This document shows positions 1 through 8,268 of a stretch of 64,000 nucleotides of DNA, one piece after another. The notes beneath the pieces were generated by a model that searched no databases, was not told the DNA's origin, and saw only the letters and a list, made by a program, of their open reading frames with translations. This stretch comes from Neobacillus novalis NBRC 102450 (GTDB taxonomy: Bacteria > Bacillota > Bacilli > Bacillales > Cytobacillaceae). Position numbers and translations under genes: made by a program. Within the stretch, counting starts at the first letter, position 1; each line of letters starts with the position of its first letter. The stretch is from contig NZ_BCVP01000011.1 of assembly GCF_001591805.1 (NCBI RefSeq), positions 35,014 to 99,013 on the forward strand, given 5' to 3'.

Positions 1-28
1 GATGAATACATAGTAGTTCATTCATTTG

Positions 29-37
29 TGTTATACT
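29..37 (+). promoter_or_regulatory. Extended -10 promoter for the first small gene
   Basis: TG-T-TATACT forms an extended -10 element (TG at 29-30, TATACT at 32-37), about 30 bp before the TTG start at 67. No good -35 is visible, which is usual for extended -10 promoters. Confidence 0.5.
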
Positions 38-66
38 AAGAAGGGAATATAAAAGGGGTGTTAAAT

Positions 67-240
67 TTGAAAAACGCAAATAATCGATACAAATCCGGCC
101 AGACTGTTAATATTATTGAAACGGGAGAGGCTGTCACAATTCTGAAATGGCAATATGTAAAAAATATGAAGAGATATTCTTATACCGTTAAAGAGCACCC
201 GGAAACCTTTTATTTCGAGGAAGAATTACAAGATCTTTAA
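67..240 (+). CDS. Small hypothetical protein, 57 aa
   Basis: I do not recognise this protein. An AAAGGGGTG ribosome binding site at 52-60 lies six bases before a TTG at 67, so TTG is preferred over the in-frame GTG at 58, which lies inside the binding site. The product is short, soluble and rich in Lys, Tyr and Glu, with no signal peptide or membrane segment. It has its own extended -10 promoter and a terminator shared with the convergent asnS gene, so it is a single-gene unit. The reading frame is well supported; the function is unknown. Confidence 0.6.
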   Translation: MKNANNRYKSGQTVNIIETGEAVTILKWQYVKNMKRYSYTVKEHPETFYFEEELQDL

Positions 241-264
241 TATGAAGTTTGCAGCAGCACCAGA

Positions 265-295
265 AAGAAGACCAATTCGCTGAATTGGTCTTCTT
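265..295. terminator. Bidirectional terminator between the first gene and asnS
   Basis: A perfect 14-bp stem (265-278 with 282-295) closes on a three-base loop (GCT). It can end both the plus-strand small gene and the convergent asnS transcript. Confidence 0.8.
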
Positions 296-305
296 CCTGT
301 TTGAT

Positions 306-1697
306 TTAAAATTCTGCATTTCCAGGTGTTCTTGGGAATGGGATAACGTCTCTGATGTTTGACATACCTGTTAAATACATAATTAAGCGCTCAAAACCAA
401 TCCCATAGCCCGAATGTTTTGTACCGCCGTATTTTCGGAGTTCAAGGTACCACCAATAATCTTCCTCGTTCATGCCAAGGTCTTTAATTTTTCCAGCTAA
501 AATTTCTTCACGTTCTTCACGCTGGCTGCCGCCAATTAATTCTCCGATTCCAGGCACAAGTAAATCCATAGCAGCCACTGTTTTGTTATCTTCGTTTAAC
601 CTCATATAGAAGGCTTTAATTTCTTTTGGATAATCGGTGACAAATACTGGGCGTTTAAAGACATGTTCGCATAAATAACGTTCATGCTCTGTTTGCAGAT
701 CCACTCCCCATTCCACAGGGTAGGCAAACGTTTCTCCTGATTCGACTAACAACTTGATGGCCTCCGTATATGTCACACGGCCAAAGTTTGCCGTATAGGC
801 ATTATTAAGACGGTCTAATAACCCCTTTTCAATAAAGCTGTTAAAGAAATTCATTTCCTCAGGAGCTTGTTCTAGAACATAGCCAATTACGTATTTCACC
901 ATTTCTTCAGCTAAATCCATGGTATCAGGAAGCTCAGCAAAGGCTAGCTCTGGCTCAATCATCCAAAACTCTGCTGCATGTCGCGCTGTATTTGAATTCT
1001 CTGCCCTAAAAGTGGGTCCAAATGTATAGACATTCCGGAAAGCTAACGCAAAGGATTCTGCAGAAAGCTGCCCGCTAACGGTCAGATTGGTTTCTTTATT
1101 AAAGAAGTCCTTTGTTATATCCGTTTTACCTTCATCACTCTTTGGGGGATTATCCAAATCAAGAGTGGTTACACGGAACATTTCCCCCGCACCTTCTGTA
1201 TCACTGCCTGTAATGATTGGTGAATGCACATAAACATAACCTTTATCTTGGAAAAATTTATGAATCGCATACGATGCAAGTGATCTCACGCGGAATACGG
1301 CTGAGAAAGTATTCGTTCTCGGTCTTAAATGCGCAATTGTTCGTAAATATTCAAATGAATGCTTTTTCTTTTGTAAAGGATAATCAACATTTGAAGTTCC
1401 TTCAACGACAATATTAGTTGCTTTGATTTCAAAAGGCTGCTTTGCTTGAGGAGTATAAATAAACTCTCCCTCAACCATTATCGATGAACTAATAGGAAGC
1501 TTGGCAATATCCTTAAAGTTCTCCAATTGCTCATCAAACACAATCTGGACACCTTTAAAAAAGCTGCCATCATTTAATTCAATGAATCCAAAGGTTTTGG
1601 AATCGCGAATGGTACGAATCCATCCAGTTAACTGTACTTTTTGTTCAATAAAGCTGTCGGTATTTCTGTACAAATCCTTAATTAAGGCCTGTTTCAT
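306..1697 (-). CDS. asnS: Asparaginyl-tRNA synthetase
   Basis: Class II aminoacyl-tRNA synthetase that charges tRNA-Asn with asparagine in the cytosol. Residues about 18-95 form the OB-fold anticodon-binding domain ([12 protein letters not shown]). The catalytic core has motif 2 near 226-235 ([10 protein letters not shown]) and motif 3 near the C-terminus ([13 protein letters not shown]). At 463 aa it matches the longer AsnS form found in E. coli and the B. cereus group rather than the roughly 430-aa B. subtilis form. The ATG follows a strong AGGAGG site. It appears monocistronic, with a sigma-A promoter at 1806-1834 and an odd leader hairpin just upstream of the start. Confidence 0.97.
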   Translation of the reverse strand: MKQALIKDLYRNTDSFIEQKVQLTGWIRTIRDSKTFGFIELNDGSFFKGVQIVFDEQLENFKDIAKLPISSSIMVEGEFIYTPQAKQPFEIKATNIVVEGTSNVDYPLQKKKHSFEYLRTIAHLRPRTNTFSAVFRVRSLASYAIHKFFQDKGYVYVHSPIITGSDTEGAGEMFRVTTLDLDNPPKSDEGKTDITKDFFNKETNLTVSGQLSAESFALAFRNVYTFGPTFRAENSNTARHAAEFWMIEPELAFAELPDTMDLAEEMVKYVIGYVLEQAPEEMNFFNSFIEKGLLDRLNNAYTANFGRVTYTEAIKLLVESGETFAYPVEWGVDLQTEHERYLCEHVFKRPVFVTDYPKEIKAFYMRLNEDNKTVAAMDLLVPGIGELIGGSQREEREEILAGKIKDLGMNEEDYWWYLELRKYGGTKHSGYGIGFERLIMYLTGMSNIRDVIPFPRTPGNAEF

Positions 1698-1734
1698 TAG
1701 TTATCCTCCTAAATCATATGTAAAAAAGTAAAAT

Positions 1735-1761
1735 ACCTCCCACCCCATTGGGACGAAAGGT
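1735..1761 (-). terminator. Leader hairpin with U-rich tail upstream of asnS
   Basis: Read on the minus strand, about 12 bp (with several G-U pairs) closes over a three-base loop and is followed by a U-rich stretch, directly before the asnS ribosome binding site. The arm contains CGUCCC, the half that pairs with the T-box in tRNA-controlled leaders. The conserved AGGGUGG-ACCGCG T-box itself is not present upstream, so it looks like a T-box remnant or an intrinsic attenuator. Confidence 0.55.
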
Positions 1762-1805
1762 AAATTTCCATGGATCTCTCATCGTTTTTCTTTTATCCCT
1801 ACAAT

Positions 1806-1834
1806 ATTATATAAAATGCACAACAAATAAGCAA
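1806..1834 (-). promoter_or_regulatory. Sigma-A promoter of asnS
   Basis: On the minus strand, TTGCTT (1829-1834), a 17-bp spacer and TATAAT (1806-1811). The predicted start near 1799 gives a leader of about 100 nt that includes the hairpin at 1735-1761. Confidence 0.65.
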
Positions 1835-1966
1835 TATTCAACAAATTTTCAGGTATAGCTATTGTCAGATTTTTTCAATTTTTTTCAGAAAATTGGCAGG
1901 AATATCAACTATTGTGGCGAATTTGTAATTAGAAGTTCGATTCTTGATTAATAGGGAGTGTTTGTC

Positions 1967-2197
1967 GTGGACAAAGTTACCTGTATTGCGTATCTCCTTT
2001 ACAAGTCTTCTAAGAATCAAGACATCCAAGATAAAGCCATTCAATTATTGAATGGCGATGTATCCATTCGTGAATTAAAAAGAAATGTTTCGATTCAAGC
2101 CCATCTGGTCGTTGCAGAATCCTTACTAAAAAAGAACAAAATAGACAAAAACAAGGTGCAATTGTTTGCCGAGGAATTTATGGTCATCGAGGTTTAA
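1967..2197 (+). CDS. Small hypothetical protein, 76 aa
   Basis: I do not recognise the family. The protein is mainly helical and charged, with Lys/Asp/Asn-rich stretches and no membrane segment. An AGGGAG site at 1953-1958 sits eight bases before GTG 1967; the in-frame GTG at 1958 overlaps that site and is unlikely to be the start. It is divergent from asnS and followed by a terminator-like hairpin. Confidence 0.6.
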   Translation: MDKVTCIAYLLYKSSKNQDIQDKAIQLLNGDVSIRELKRNVSIQAHLVVAESLLKKNKIDKNKVQLFAEEFMVIEV

Positions 2198-2222
2198 AGC
2201 TTCCTTTATGGAGGTTTTTTTT
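2197..2222 (+). terminator. Terminator-like hairpin after the 76-aa gene
   Basis: An 8-bp stem (2197-2204 with 2210-2217, two G-U pairs) overlaps the stop codon and is followed by a run of T. Confidence 0.55.
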
Positions 2223-2319
2223 CAATCAGCATATTTTATAAGTTTGATTAATACAATAGATTGTTATGAAATTTTTGACAAACAAATAATATTTAATTTG
2301 TTAAGAAAGGTGATTTAAT

Positions 2320-2454
2320 ATGGTACAAGTAGAAGTTACAATAACGTTTGAAGGAAGAAACTATTTAACAAATGTCATTACGAATCAGGACACATCAGAT
2401 GAAGAAATCCTTCGTCTTGCATATGAACAAGTTCAAAAACAATGGAAAAAATAA
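2320..2454 (+). CDS. Small protein, probably BA3454-family stress protein, 44 aa
   Basis: A short gene with an AGAAAGGTGAT ribosome binding site just before ATG 2320. The protein begins with a beta-prone segment (VQVEVTITFEGRNYL), then a TNQDTSDEEI turn, and ends in a helix with LRLAYEQVQKQW. This pattern resembles from memory the small BA3454-type stress proteins of Bacillus; I cannot run a search, so the family name is tentative. A strong terminator follows at once. Confidence 0.6.
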   Translation: MVQVEVTITFEGRNYLTNVITNQDTSDEEILRLAYEQVQKQWKK

Positions 2455-2474
2455 CAGTTTACCATTGGTTAAAT

Positions 2475-2500
2475 AAAACAGCGGCATATGCCGCTGTTTT
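2475..2500. terminator. Bidirectional terminator between the 44-aa gene and helD
   Basis: A perfect palindrome with a GC core (CAGCGGCA/TGCCGCTG), flanked by A and T runs on both sides. It ends the plus-strand small gene and the convergent helD gene. Confidence 0.85.
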
Positions 2501-2519
2501 CTGTTTATTCTGTAAGTAT

Positions 2520-4844
2520 TTATTTTAACTCATACGCATCCATCGATACGAGATTTAATAACGGACTAATTTCACCTGTTGCGTACATATACAATTCATG
2601 CATGGCACGAGTACAGACAGTATAAAATAACTTCCGTTCACTTTCACGCTTATACTCCGAACAATCGTAAAGAATGACCGCATCAAATTCAATCCCTTTT
2701 GCCAGATAGGATGGGATAACCAGAATTCCTTTTTCATAAGAAACCGTTCCTTTTTCAATTAAATAAACGGGAACTTCACTTTTAAGTGCTTCAAAAACTA
2801 GTTTACTTTCTGCAGCAGTCCTACAAATAACAGCAATAGTGCGATGGCCCTCATTTAGATATTCCTTCATTTTTTCTAAAATCAAATGGTTGATCCTTGT
2901 CCTTGTTGTTCGTTCAATAACAGGCTTCCTTCCTTTTCGGTTAAATGGTTCGATCTTTCCCCCTCCATCAATCAAACCGCTTGTGAACTCAACTATTTCC
3001 CTTGTTGAACGGTAGGTCTTTGTCAAAACAAACGTTTCAACTTCCTCACCTCTCAAATCCAAATCCGTTAAAACGGTCGCAGATCCCGTCGCACCTGAAA
3101 AAATCGCTTGATTAAAATCACCGAGCATCGTCATTTTGCTATAAGGAAAAAGCAATTGAATAAAGGCAAACTGGAACGGAGAATAATCCTGGGCTTCATC
3201 AATAAATATATGGCGGATGGCAGTGTTCGATTTCCGGCCTTCAATTAAATCTTGAAGGTATACGTAAGGAGTTGCATCTTCATAAGGAATTTCCAGCTTG
3301 TTTAATCGCTTCACTGTTTCATTGCAAATATTACCCCATTCCGGTGGCAGTCCTTCAACGCTTCGCCAATCTTGCTCAAATAAATGACTATAAATACCTG
3401 ACTTGTCGATAAACTTCAACCTCTTTACCCTGTTAAATAATGGCCTGAATTTTTCTTTCAACACCATTTGGGCTAGGAGCTTTTGTTCTTGCTCAAAATC
3501 ATCAAATGTATTATCTGAAAAGCGGTTTTTTTCCTGCATTTTCTTGAATGCTTCAAGATAATCCTCTTTTTCAAGAAACTGAATTTCTTCCTCCACCCAG
3601 CTTTGCGACCGTTCCCTTCTTACAACTCGCTTCAATTCCTTTAAAAGCCACTCCTTAACCAGCTCCATCCGATTAGAAATAGAAAAGCTTTCATCTAAAG
3701 AATAAAAATAATCATGGATTTCATTTTTCGAGAATAAAACATCCCCTCTAAACGATAAATCCTTAAACAATAATCCATGTTTTGACAGAGACGAGGCATA
3801 TTGATCAATCAACTTTTTAAAATCAAGACTTGCCTTATAGCGAATTCCTGCAACCCTAGTTGTATATAATTCGTCTTCTTTCCCATTAAGTAGGTACTCC
3901 ATTTGGCTGAATGAATCCTGGGCAACAAAATCACGATCTAATCGATGATTTAAATACTCCATGAACGTGGCTTGCTGCATATTCTCTTCTCCAAGCTCGG
4001 GCAGCACTGTCGCAACATAGCTATTAAACATTGGGTTTGGAGAAAATAGCATAATATTTTCCGACTTTAGCGTATCGCGATAGCGATAAAGCAAATAGGC
4101 AACTCGCTGCAATGCAGCTGAGGTCTTACCGCTTCCGGCCACACCTTGAACAATGAGCAATTTACTCCGCTCATTCCGGATAATTTGGTTTTGCTCACGT
4201 TGAATCGTGGCAACGATACTTTTCATTTGGGTACTGGCGTTATTTCCAAGTACTTCTTGAAGCATTTCATCACCAATCGTTACCCCTGTATCAAACATCC
4301 CCTTAATTTCCGAACCCCTTATAATAAATTGCCGTTTTAATTCCATTTCACCTTCGATATTTCCGTCTAAGGTTTTATACTTGGCGGGACCCGGAGAATA
4401 GTCATAATACAGGCTCGAAATCGGGGCTCGCCAGTCATAGATTAAGAAGTTCTCATCCTGTTCATCCATGAACGAAGCAATCCCTAAATAAACTTGGTCT
4501 GCCGACTTTTCCCCCTCTTCCCAAAAATCAATACGGCCGAAGTAGGGGGAATATTTTAGCCTAGCAAGGGTTTTGAGATGGTGATCTAATTGTTTATGCG
4601 TCCGTTCACGCTCTGAAAGGAATTCAGCTTGTTGCTTAATACTTGCCGCCGTCTCTATTGCGTCATCTGGGTCATCCATATTGACGGTAACATCTTCCCA
4701 AAAGGTTTTCCGAATCTCGAGAACGTCTGAGCTGACTTTGCCGGCATTTTGTGTTAATTTACTTACCTTTTTATCAATTTCATTAACAACTAAATTGACT
4801 CGTTGCTGTTCCAATTGCCAGTCTCTGCTTTGAACATCGCTCAT
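2520..4844 (-). CDS. helD: UvrD-like helicase HelD, RNA polymerase recycling factor
   Basis: A superfamily 1 (UvrD/Rep-like) ATPase of 774 aa, the same length as B. subtilis HelD. In that family the protein binds RNA polymerase and uses ATP to free stalled or DNA-bound enzyme. The N-terminal 70 residues are charged and helical, fitting the HelD coiled-coil arm. Walker A is GVAGSGKTS at residues 234-242, and the Walker B region reads FIDEAQDYSPFQF. A C-terminal motif VI region (FYTVCTRAMHELY) follows. The ATG has a GGAGAG site. The gene is transcribed alone, between two intergenic regions with hairpins. Confidence 0.92.
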   Translation of the reverse strand: MSDVQSRDWQLEQQRVNLVVNEIDKKVSKLTQNAGKVSSDVLEIRKTFWEDVTVNMDDPDDAIETAASIKQQAEFLSERERTHKQLDHHLKTLARLKYSPYFGRIDFWEEGEKSADQVYLGIASFMDEQDENFLIYDWRAPISSLYYDYSPGPAKYKTLDGNIEGEMELKRQFIIRGSEIKGMFDTGVTIGDEMLQEVLGNNASTQMKSIVATIQREQNQIIRNERSKLLIVQGVAGSGKTSAALQRVAYLLYRYRDTLKSENIMLFSPNPMFNSYVATVLPELGEENMQQATFMEYLNHRLDRDFVAQDSFSQMEYLLNGKEDELYTTRVAGIRYKASLDFKKLIDQYASSLSKHGLLFKDLSFRGDVLFSKNEIHDYFYSLDESFSISNRMELVKEWLLKELKRVVRRERSQSWVEEEIQFLEKEDYLEAFKKMQEKNRFSDNTFDDFEQEQKLLAQMVLKEKFRPLFNRVKRLKFIDKSGIYSHLFEQDWRSVEGLPPEWGNICNETVKRLNKLEIPYEDATPYVYLQDLIEGRKSNTAIRHIFIDEAQDYSPFQFAFIQLLFPYSKMTMLGDFNQAIFSGATGSATVLTDLDLRGEEVETFVLTKTYRSTREIVEFTSGLIDGGGKIEPFNRKGRKPVIERTTRTRINHLILEKMKEYLNEGHRTIAVICRTAAESKLVFEALKSEVPVYLIEKGTVSYEKGILVIPSYLAKGIEFDAVILYDCSEYKRESERKLFYTVCTRAMHELYMYATGEISPLLNLVSMDAYELK

Positions 4845-4906
4845 GAAACCACTCTCCAGCTAAAATTTTGATCCAATAGGTTGACAACCACAAATAGATG
4901 TGTTAA

Positions 4907-4945
4907 TGTTATTATAGAGCAATTATGCAAATGAACATAATAACA
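4907..4945. promoter_or_regulatory. Inverted repeat across the probable helD -10 region
   Basis: TGTTATTAT (4907-4915) and ATAATAACA (4937-4945) are perfect 9-bp arms separated by 21 bp. On the minus strand the first arm overlaps a TATAAT (4911-4916) that could be the helD -10. A second small palindrome, GGTTG-A-CAACC, lies at 4879-4889 in the presumed leader. A regulator cannot be named. Confidence 0.35.
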
Positions 4946-5002
4946 TTTTGTGCCAAATTTTATTTTATCATGCTCCTATTTTATTTTCAATAATATCCGA
5001 GT

Positions 5003-5033
5003 AAAAAAACGCCATATAGGCGTTTTTTTTTTT
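5003..5033. terminator. Terminator-like hairpin between divergent helD and yceI
   Basis: CGCC-ATATA-GGCG is flanked by A7 and T12, so it could work in both directions. No gene ends here: helD and the YceI gene diverge. It may insulate the two promoters or attenuate an upstream helD transcript. Confidence 0.5.
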
Positions 5034-5121
5034 TGAAAAATTTCCGAATACACTCTTCCCTTCTTTTTCTCTTACACACACCCGCTTTATCTATTCCCTA
5101 ATATATTTTTTTAAAAAACAA

Positions 5122-5151
5122 TTGACAATATAGTGACTAACATCATATAAT
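5122..5151 (+). promoter_or_regulatory. Sigma-A promoter of the YceI-family gene
   Basis: A perfect TTGACA (5122-5127), an 18-bp spacer and a perfect TATAAT (5146-5151). Start is expected near 5158, inside the inverted repeat at 5152-5187. Confidence 0.8.
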
Positions 5152-5187
5152 TTATCTTGAATTAGGTTATTTTAATTTCGAGATAAA
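5152..5187. promoter_or_regulatory. Operator-like inverted repeat at the yceI start site
   Basis: TTATCTTGAATTA and TAATTTCGAGATAA are near-complementary arms around an 8-bp centre, covering the transcription start. The half site ATCTcGAAtT resembles operators of MarR/DUF24-type redox regulators such as MhqR, as I remember them. A repressor here is an inference. Confidence 0.5.
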
Positions 5188-5218
5188 TAATTTCAAACCA
5201 AAAAGGGAGAGATTTATA

Positions 5219-5752
5219 ATGACAAAAACAAAATGGGCTCTTGATGCTTCACACAGCAGTGTTGATTTTTCTGTTCGTCACATGATGATTGCCAACGTGA
5301 AAGGAACTTTTAATAGCTTCAATGCAACGATTGAAGCAGATCCAACTGATTTAACGACTGCAAACATCGAATTTTCAGTTGATACAGCAAGTGTTGACAC
5401 TCGCAGTAAAGATCGTGATGGTCACTTGGTTTCTGCAGATTTCTTTGATGTTGAAAATCACCCAACAATGACCTTCAAAGCAACGAACATTGAAAAAACA
5501 GATGATGATGAATACAACGTGACTGGCGATTTAACACTTCGTGGTACCACAAAACCAGAAACTTTTGCAGTAACTTTCGAAGGTCAAGGAAAAGATCCAT
5601 GGGGTAATGAAAAAGTGGGCTTTAGCGCAGTAGGAACCATTAACCGTTCTGATTATGGCCTAGTATGGAACGCAGCTCTTGAAACTGGCGGTGTACTTGT
5701 TGCGGAAAAAGTAAAAATCAGCCTGCAACTTCAAGCAGCAAAAGCTGAATAA
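5219..5752 (+). CDS. YceI family lipocalin-like protein
   Basis: A 177-aa single-domain YceI protein, a beta-barrel fold that binds isoprenoid or other amphipathic lipids in characterised relatives. The N-terminal WALDASHSSVDFSVRHM and the later GHLVSADFFDVENHPTMTF segment are the family hallmarks. There is no signal peptide, so unlike E. coli YceI it is probably cytosolic. It is a single-gene unit with a consensus sigma-A promoter, an operator-like repeat at the transcription start and a strong terminator. This suggests inducible expression, possibly to thiol or quinone stress (inference). Confidence 0.88.
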   Translation: MTKTKWALDASHSSVDFSVRHMMIANVKGTFNSFNATIEADPTDLTTANIEFSVDTASVDTRSKDRDGHLVSADFFDVENHPTMTFKATNIEKTDDDEYNVTGDLTLRGTTKPETFAVTFEGQGKDPWGNEKVGFSAVGTINRSDYGLVWNAALETGGVLVAEKVKISLQLQAAKAE

Positions 5753-5756
5753 TAGC

Positions 5757-5785
5757 AAAAGCTCTCCTTTTCAGGAGAGCTTTTT
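5757..5785. terminator. Bidirectional terminator, yceI and ATP-grasp gene
   Basis: An 11-bp stem AAAAGCTCTCC/GGAGAGCTTTT with T7 after it, between two convergent genes. Confidence 0.85.
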
Positions 5786-5788
5786 TTC

Positions 5789-6721
5789 TTAGTTATTTAG
5801 TTCGGATTTCAAAAAACTTGCGAGCTCGAGCATGCCGAATTTTCCTGCCTTTGCTTCTGCATCTGAATTATAGTTCGTATTCGTATTGATATCATAAGTA
5901 TAAATTTCTCCCGCTGAATTACGGATAAATTCAATCCCGGCAACTTGAATGTGATTAGCAGCAAGTGCCTGCTCATATTTTTTTAGGATGGGATCTGAAA
6001 AACCTTCGATAATTTCGAATTTTGGTTTTCCTTCTTTTTCTTCACCTACAGGACAGTATAAGTCTCCAATTTGACAGGCATCCGCCGGGCATAGCTGAAA
6101 GCCCTCAGAAGTATCCACTTCCACTGCATAGACGAACTTCCCGCCGACAAATTCACAACGTGTAATAACACTCTCCGGTGCTTGAATATACTCTTGGATC
6201 AAGGTAATTCCATCCACTGGTTCTTCGAATGCAGGACCTTCTACATAGTTTTTCAACCCATCGATGGTTTGAAACAACTGGACTCCAAGCCCTTTTCCTG
6301 CACGGTTATGTTTGGTAATAAACGGTGTATCCAAAAATTCAGCTGCCGCCTCCAGGATTTGCCCCTTCCCCACTGCAGCAATTGTTCGTGGTGTTTGAAT
6401 GCCAAATTTATTTAGTTCTAAGTATTGGAGCACCTTACTGACCTCAAGCTGAAGAGCCCGCGTACCATTCACTACCTTTCGGCCATGTGTCTCAAGCCAA
6501 GCAAGGACCTGCGCAGTAAACTCTGGTGCAAAGCGGTGTCCCCTAGTATGTGAGGATGCACTCATACGATAATAAAAAACCCCTTCCGGTGGTTCTTTTG
6601 ATAAATCCAGACGGCCACTGTCTAAATGCCACTCTTCATATGGAACACCTAGTTCATCGAGGCACTTTGTTAAATGAATGGTCCATTCACTATTTTCGTG
6701 GATGATATATACTTTTTTCAA
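5789..6721 (-). CDS. ATP-grasp RimK-type ligase
   Basis: A 310-aa protein with an N-terminal pre-ATP-grasp domain (about 1-110) and an ATP-grasp domain. Visible features are TPFITKHNRAGKGLGV (the phosphate-binding loop), LIQEYIQ (adenine side) and the metal-binding end YDINTNTNYN. RimK-like enzymes join amino acids to a carboxylate through an acyl phosphate; the substrate cannot be read from the sequence. It starts at TTG 6721 behind GAGGGGAGA. The gene stands alone, convergent with yceI, and shares its terminator. Confidence 0.8.
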   Translation of the reverse strand: MKKVYIIHENSEWTIHLTKCLDELGVPYEEWHLDSGRLDLSKEPPEGVFYYRMSASSHTRGHRFAPEFTAQVLAWLETHGRKVVNGTRALQLEVSKVLQYLELNKFGIQTPRTIAAVGKGQILEAAAEFLDTPFITKHNRAGKGLGVQLFQTIDGLKNYVEGPAFEEPVDGITLIQEYIQAPESVITRCEFVGGKFVYAVEVDTSEGFQLCPADACQIGDLYCPVGEEKEGKPKFEIIEGFSDPILKKYEQALAANHIQVAGIEFIRNSAGEIYTYDINTNTNYNSDAEAKAGKFGMLELASFLKSELNN

Positions 6722-6933
6722 ATGAAATTCTCCCCTCGTGCTCCCACATGCACTGTTTCTTCTCCAGCCAGGACCTTGATTACCAGCCTGGCTTATTTCC
6801 TAAATCAATTGTACCTTTTATTCTAAAATGATTTTGGCGATTTGTGAAGATGTTCCACAATATTGTTCGGGTCATATTTCTGTTTATTTTAGGGAAATTA
6901 ATTACTATTAGCATCACAAAGGAGTGATAATAA

Positions 6934-7875
6934 ATTCATTACCGGATAGGTAAAATAATTAGCAGAGAAACGCTTAATTGGTTGATATCTTCCTCTCTAA
7001 AAGGAATTTCTCAAGTTATTTTGATTGAAAATGCAGTCACTGGATTCATAATATTAATTGCGATCATGGTGTCTTCCGTGCCTATGGGAATTATTTCCCT
7101 TTTATCATCCATCACTGGAACGCTAATTGGAAAATTAGGGGGAGCAGATGGAAGGACTGTTAACCAAGGAATTTATGGGTATAACTCAGTGCTGACCGGA
7201 ATGGCCCTATCCTTGTTTCTAAGAGGCGATAACCGCTGGATTATTGCCTTAGCTGGTGCCGCACTCGCAGCCATATTTACAGCAGCAATGATTCATATCA
7301 TGAGGCAATTTGGGCTCCCAGTTCTCACTTTTCCTTTTATTATCTTAACATGGTTTTTATTGCTGACTGCTTACCGCTTAGTTTCATTTAAAATTGATCC
7401 TAAGCTTGCACCACAATCATTAGCTAATTGGACACTAATAATAAAAGGCGAGACAAATTGGCTTGACGGAGCCGTTAATGGAATGGGGCAAATTTTCTTT
7501 CTTGATAATAACTGGTCTGGAATTTTGCTTTATATTGCCATATTTTGGGCAGGGTGGAGATTCGGGCTTTATGCAATTATAGGAAATGGTGTAGCATTAC
7601 TGACCTCGTATGCACTCGGGGGAGAACACAATTTGATATTTATGGGGTTTTATGGATATAACGCGATCTTAACCATGATCGCCGTAGCTATTGTTTTTAA
7701 AGAGGGTCATCGATATGCACTTTTATATGGCATTTTGGCAGCTTGTTTAACTGTTCCCCTTACTGCCAGTGTTGTTACCTGGCTTTTACCATATGGACTT
7801 CCAGCACTGACAATGCCTTTTGTTTTCTGTACATGGCTTCTCCTCGGTGCAATGAAAACCCTCCGGTCTATTTGA
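6934..7875 (+). CDS. Urea transporter (UT family), probable ATT start
   Basis: A UT-type urea channel with two homologous halves. Each half has the GYN-x-LTG/LTM element (YGYNSVLTGMAL; GYNAILTM) and the LP-x-LT-x-PF signature (FGLPVLTFPF; YGLPALTMPF) that line the urea pore. About ten membrane segments are visible. The first standard in-frame start is TTG 6982, which has no binding site and trims the helix before LKGISQVIL. A strong AAAGGAG at 6918-6924 lies at the right distance from ATT 6934, which extends the protein by 16 residues, so I chose ATT. It ends near the urease operon and probably feeds it. Confidence 0.85.
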   Translation: MHYRIGKIISRETLNWLISSSLKGISQVILIENAVTGFIILIAIMVSSVPMGIISLLSSITGTLIGKLGGADGRTVNQGIYGYNSVLTGMALSLFLRGDNRWIIALAGAALAAIFTAAMIHIMRQFGLPVLTFPFIILTWFLLLTAYRLVSFKIDPKLAPQSLANWTLIIKGETNWLDGAVNGMGQIFFLDNNWSGILLYIAIFWAGWRFGLYAIIGNGVALLTSYALGGEHNLIFMGFYGYNAILTMIAVAIVFKEGHRYALLYGILAACLTVPLTASVVTWLLPYGLPALTMPFVFCTWLLLGAMKTLRSI

Positions 7876-7880
7876 AGAAA

Positions 7881-7919
7881 AAACAAAGCATCCCGGACCA
7901 AAGTTCGGGAGCTTTGTTT
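7881..7919. terminator. Terminator between urea transporter and small minus gene
   Basis: AAACAAAGC (7881-7889) pairs with GCTTTGTTT (7911-7919); an inner imperfect TCCCGGA/TTCGGGA pair extends it. The two flanking genes converge on it. Confidence 0.75.
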
Positions 7920-8137
7920 CATTTTACTAGATGACCTTTCATCATATTAAAAACCTTGGACTCTACAGCATCGAGAAAACCTTCATCATGCTTTTGCTTA
8001 GGATGGGGATGATACCAATGTATTTTATCACCATGGACCATACCCTTATAATCATGACCTTGTATCCTTAAAGAAAAGTGAGGGCGTTCATGTACTTGCC
8101 CTTTGAATAGATGGTTTACTTTAAATTTTTCAAACAT
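7919..8137 (-). CDS. Small His-rich protein, 72 aa, possibly YheE/DUF5342-like
   Basis: Start at ATG 8137, because AGGGGGTGC lies just upstream; the longer frame to 8179 has no binding site. The protein has a short beta-prone core (HFSLRIQGHDYKGMVHGDKIHWYHP) and a helical tail. The layout reminds me of the small YheE-type (DUF5342) Bacillus proteins, but this is from memory only. It is transcribed alone towards the urea transporter terminator. Function unknown. Confidence 0.55.
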   Translation of the reverse strand: MFEKFKVNHLFKGQVHERPHFSLRIQGHDYKGMVHGDKIHWYHPHPKQKHDEGFLDAVESKVFNMMKGHLVK

Positions 8138-8268
8138 AAAGCACCCCCTATATATATATTTACTATTAAGTTTTTCCATTTACTTAATATGATATTCGCA
8201 TGGCTAAATAGACCATTATCTACACAAAAACCCCGATATCCTAAATTTAATCCACTGGGTCGTAACTA

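Noticed and set aside
1698..1957. T-box riboswitch upstream of asnS
   Set aside because: Only the terminator-like half with CGUCCC is seen. The conserved AGGGUGG-ACCGCG and a specifier stem are missing and the leader is too short.
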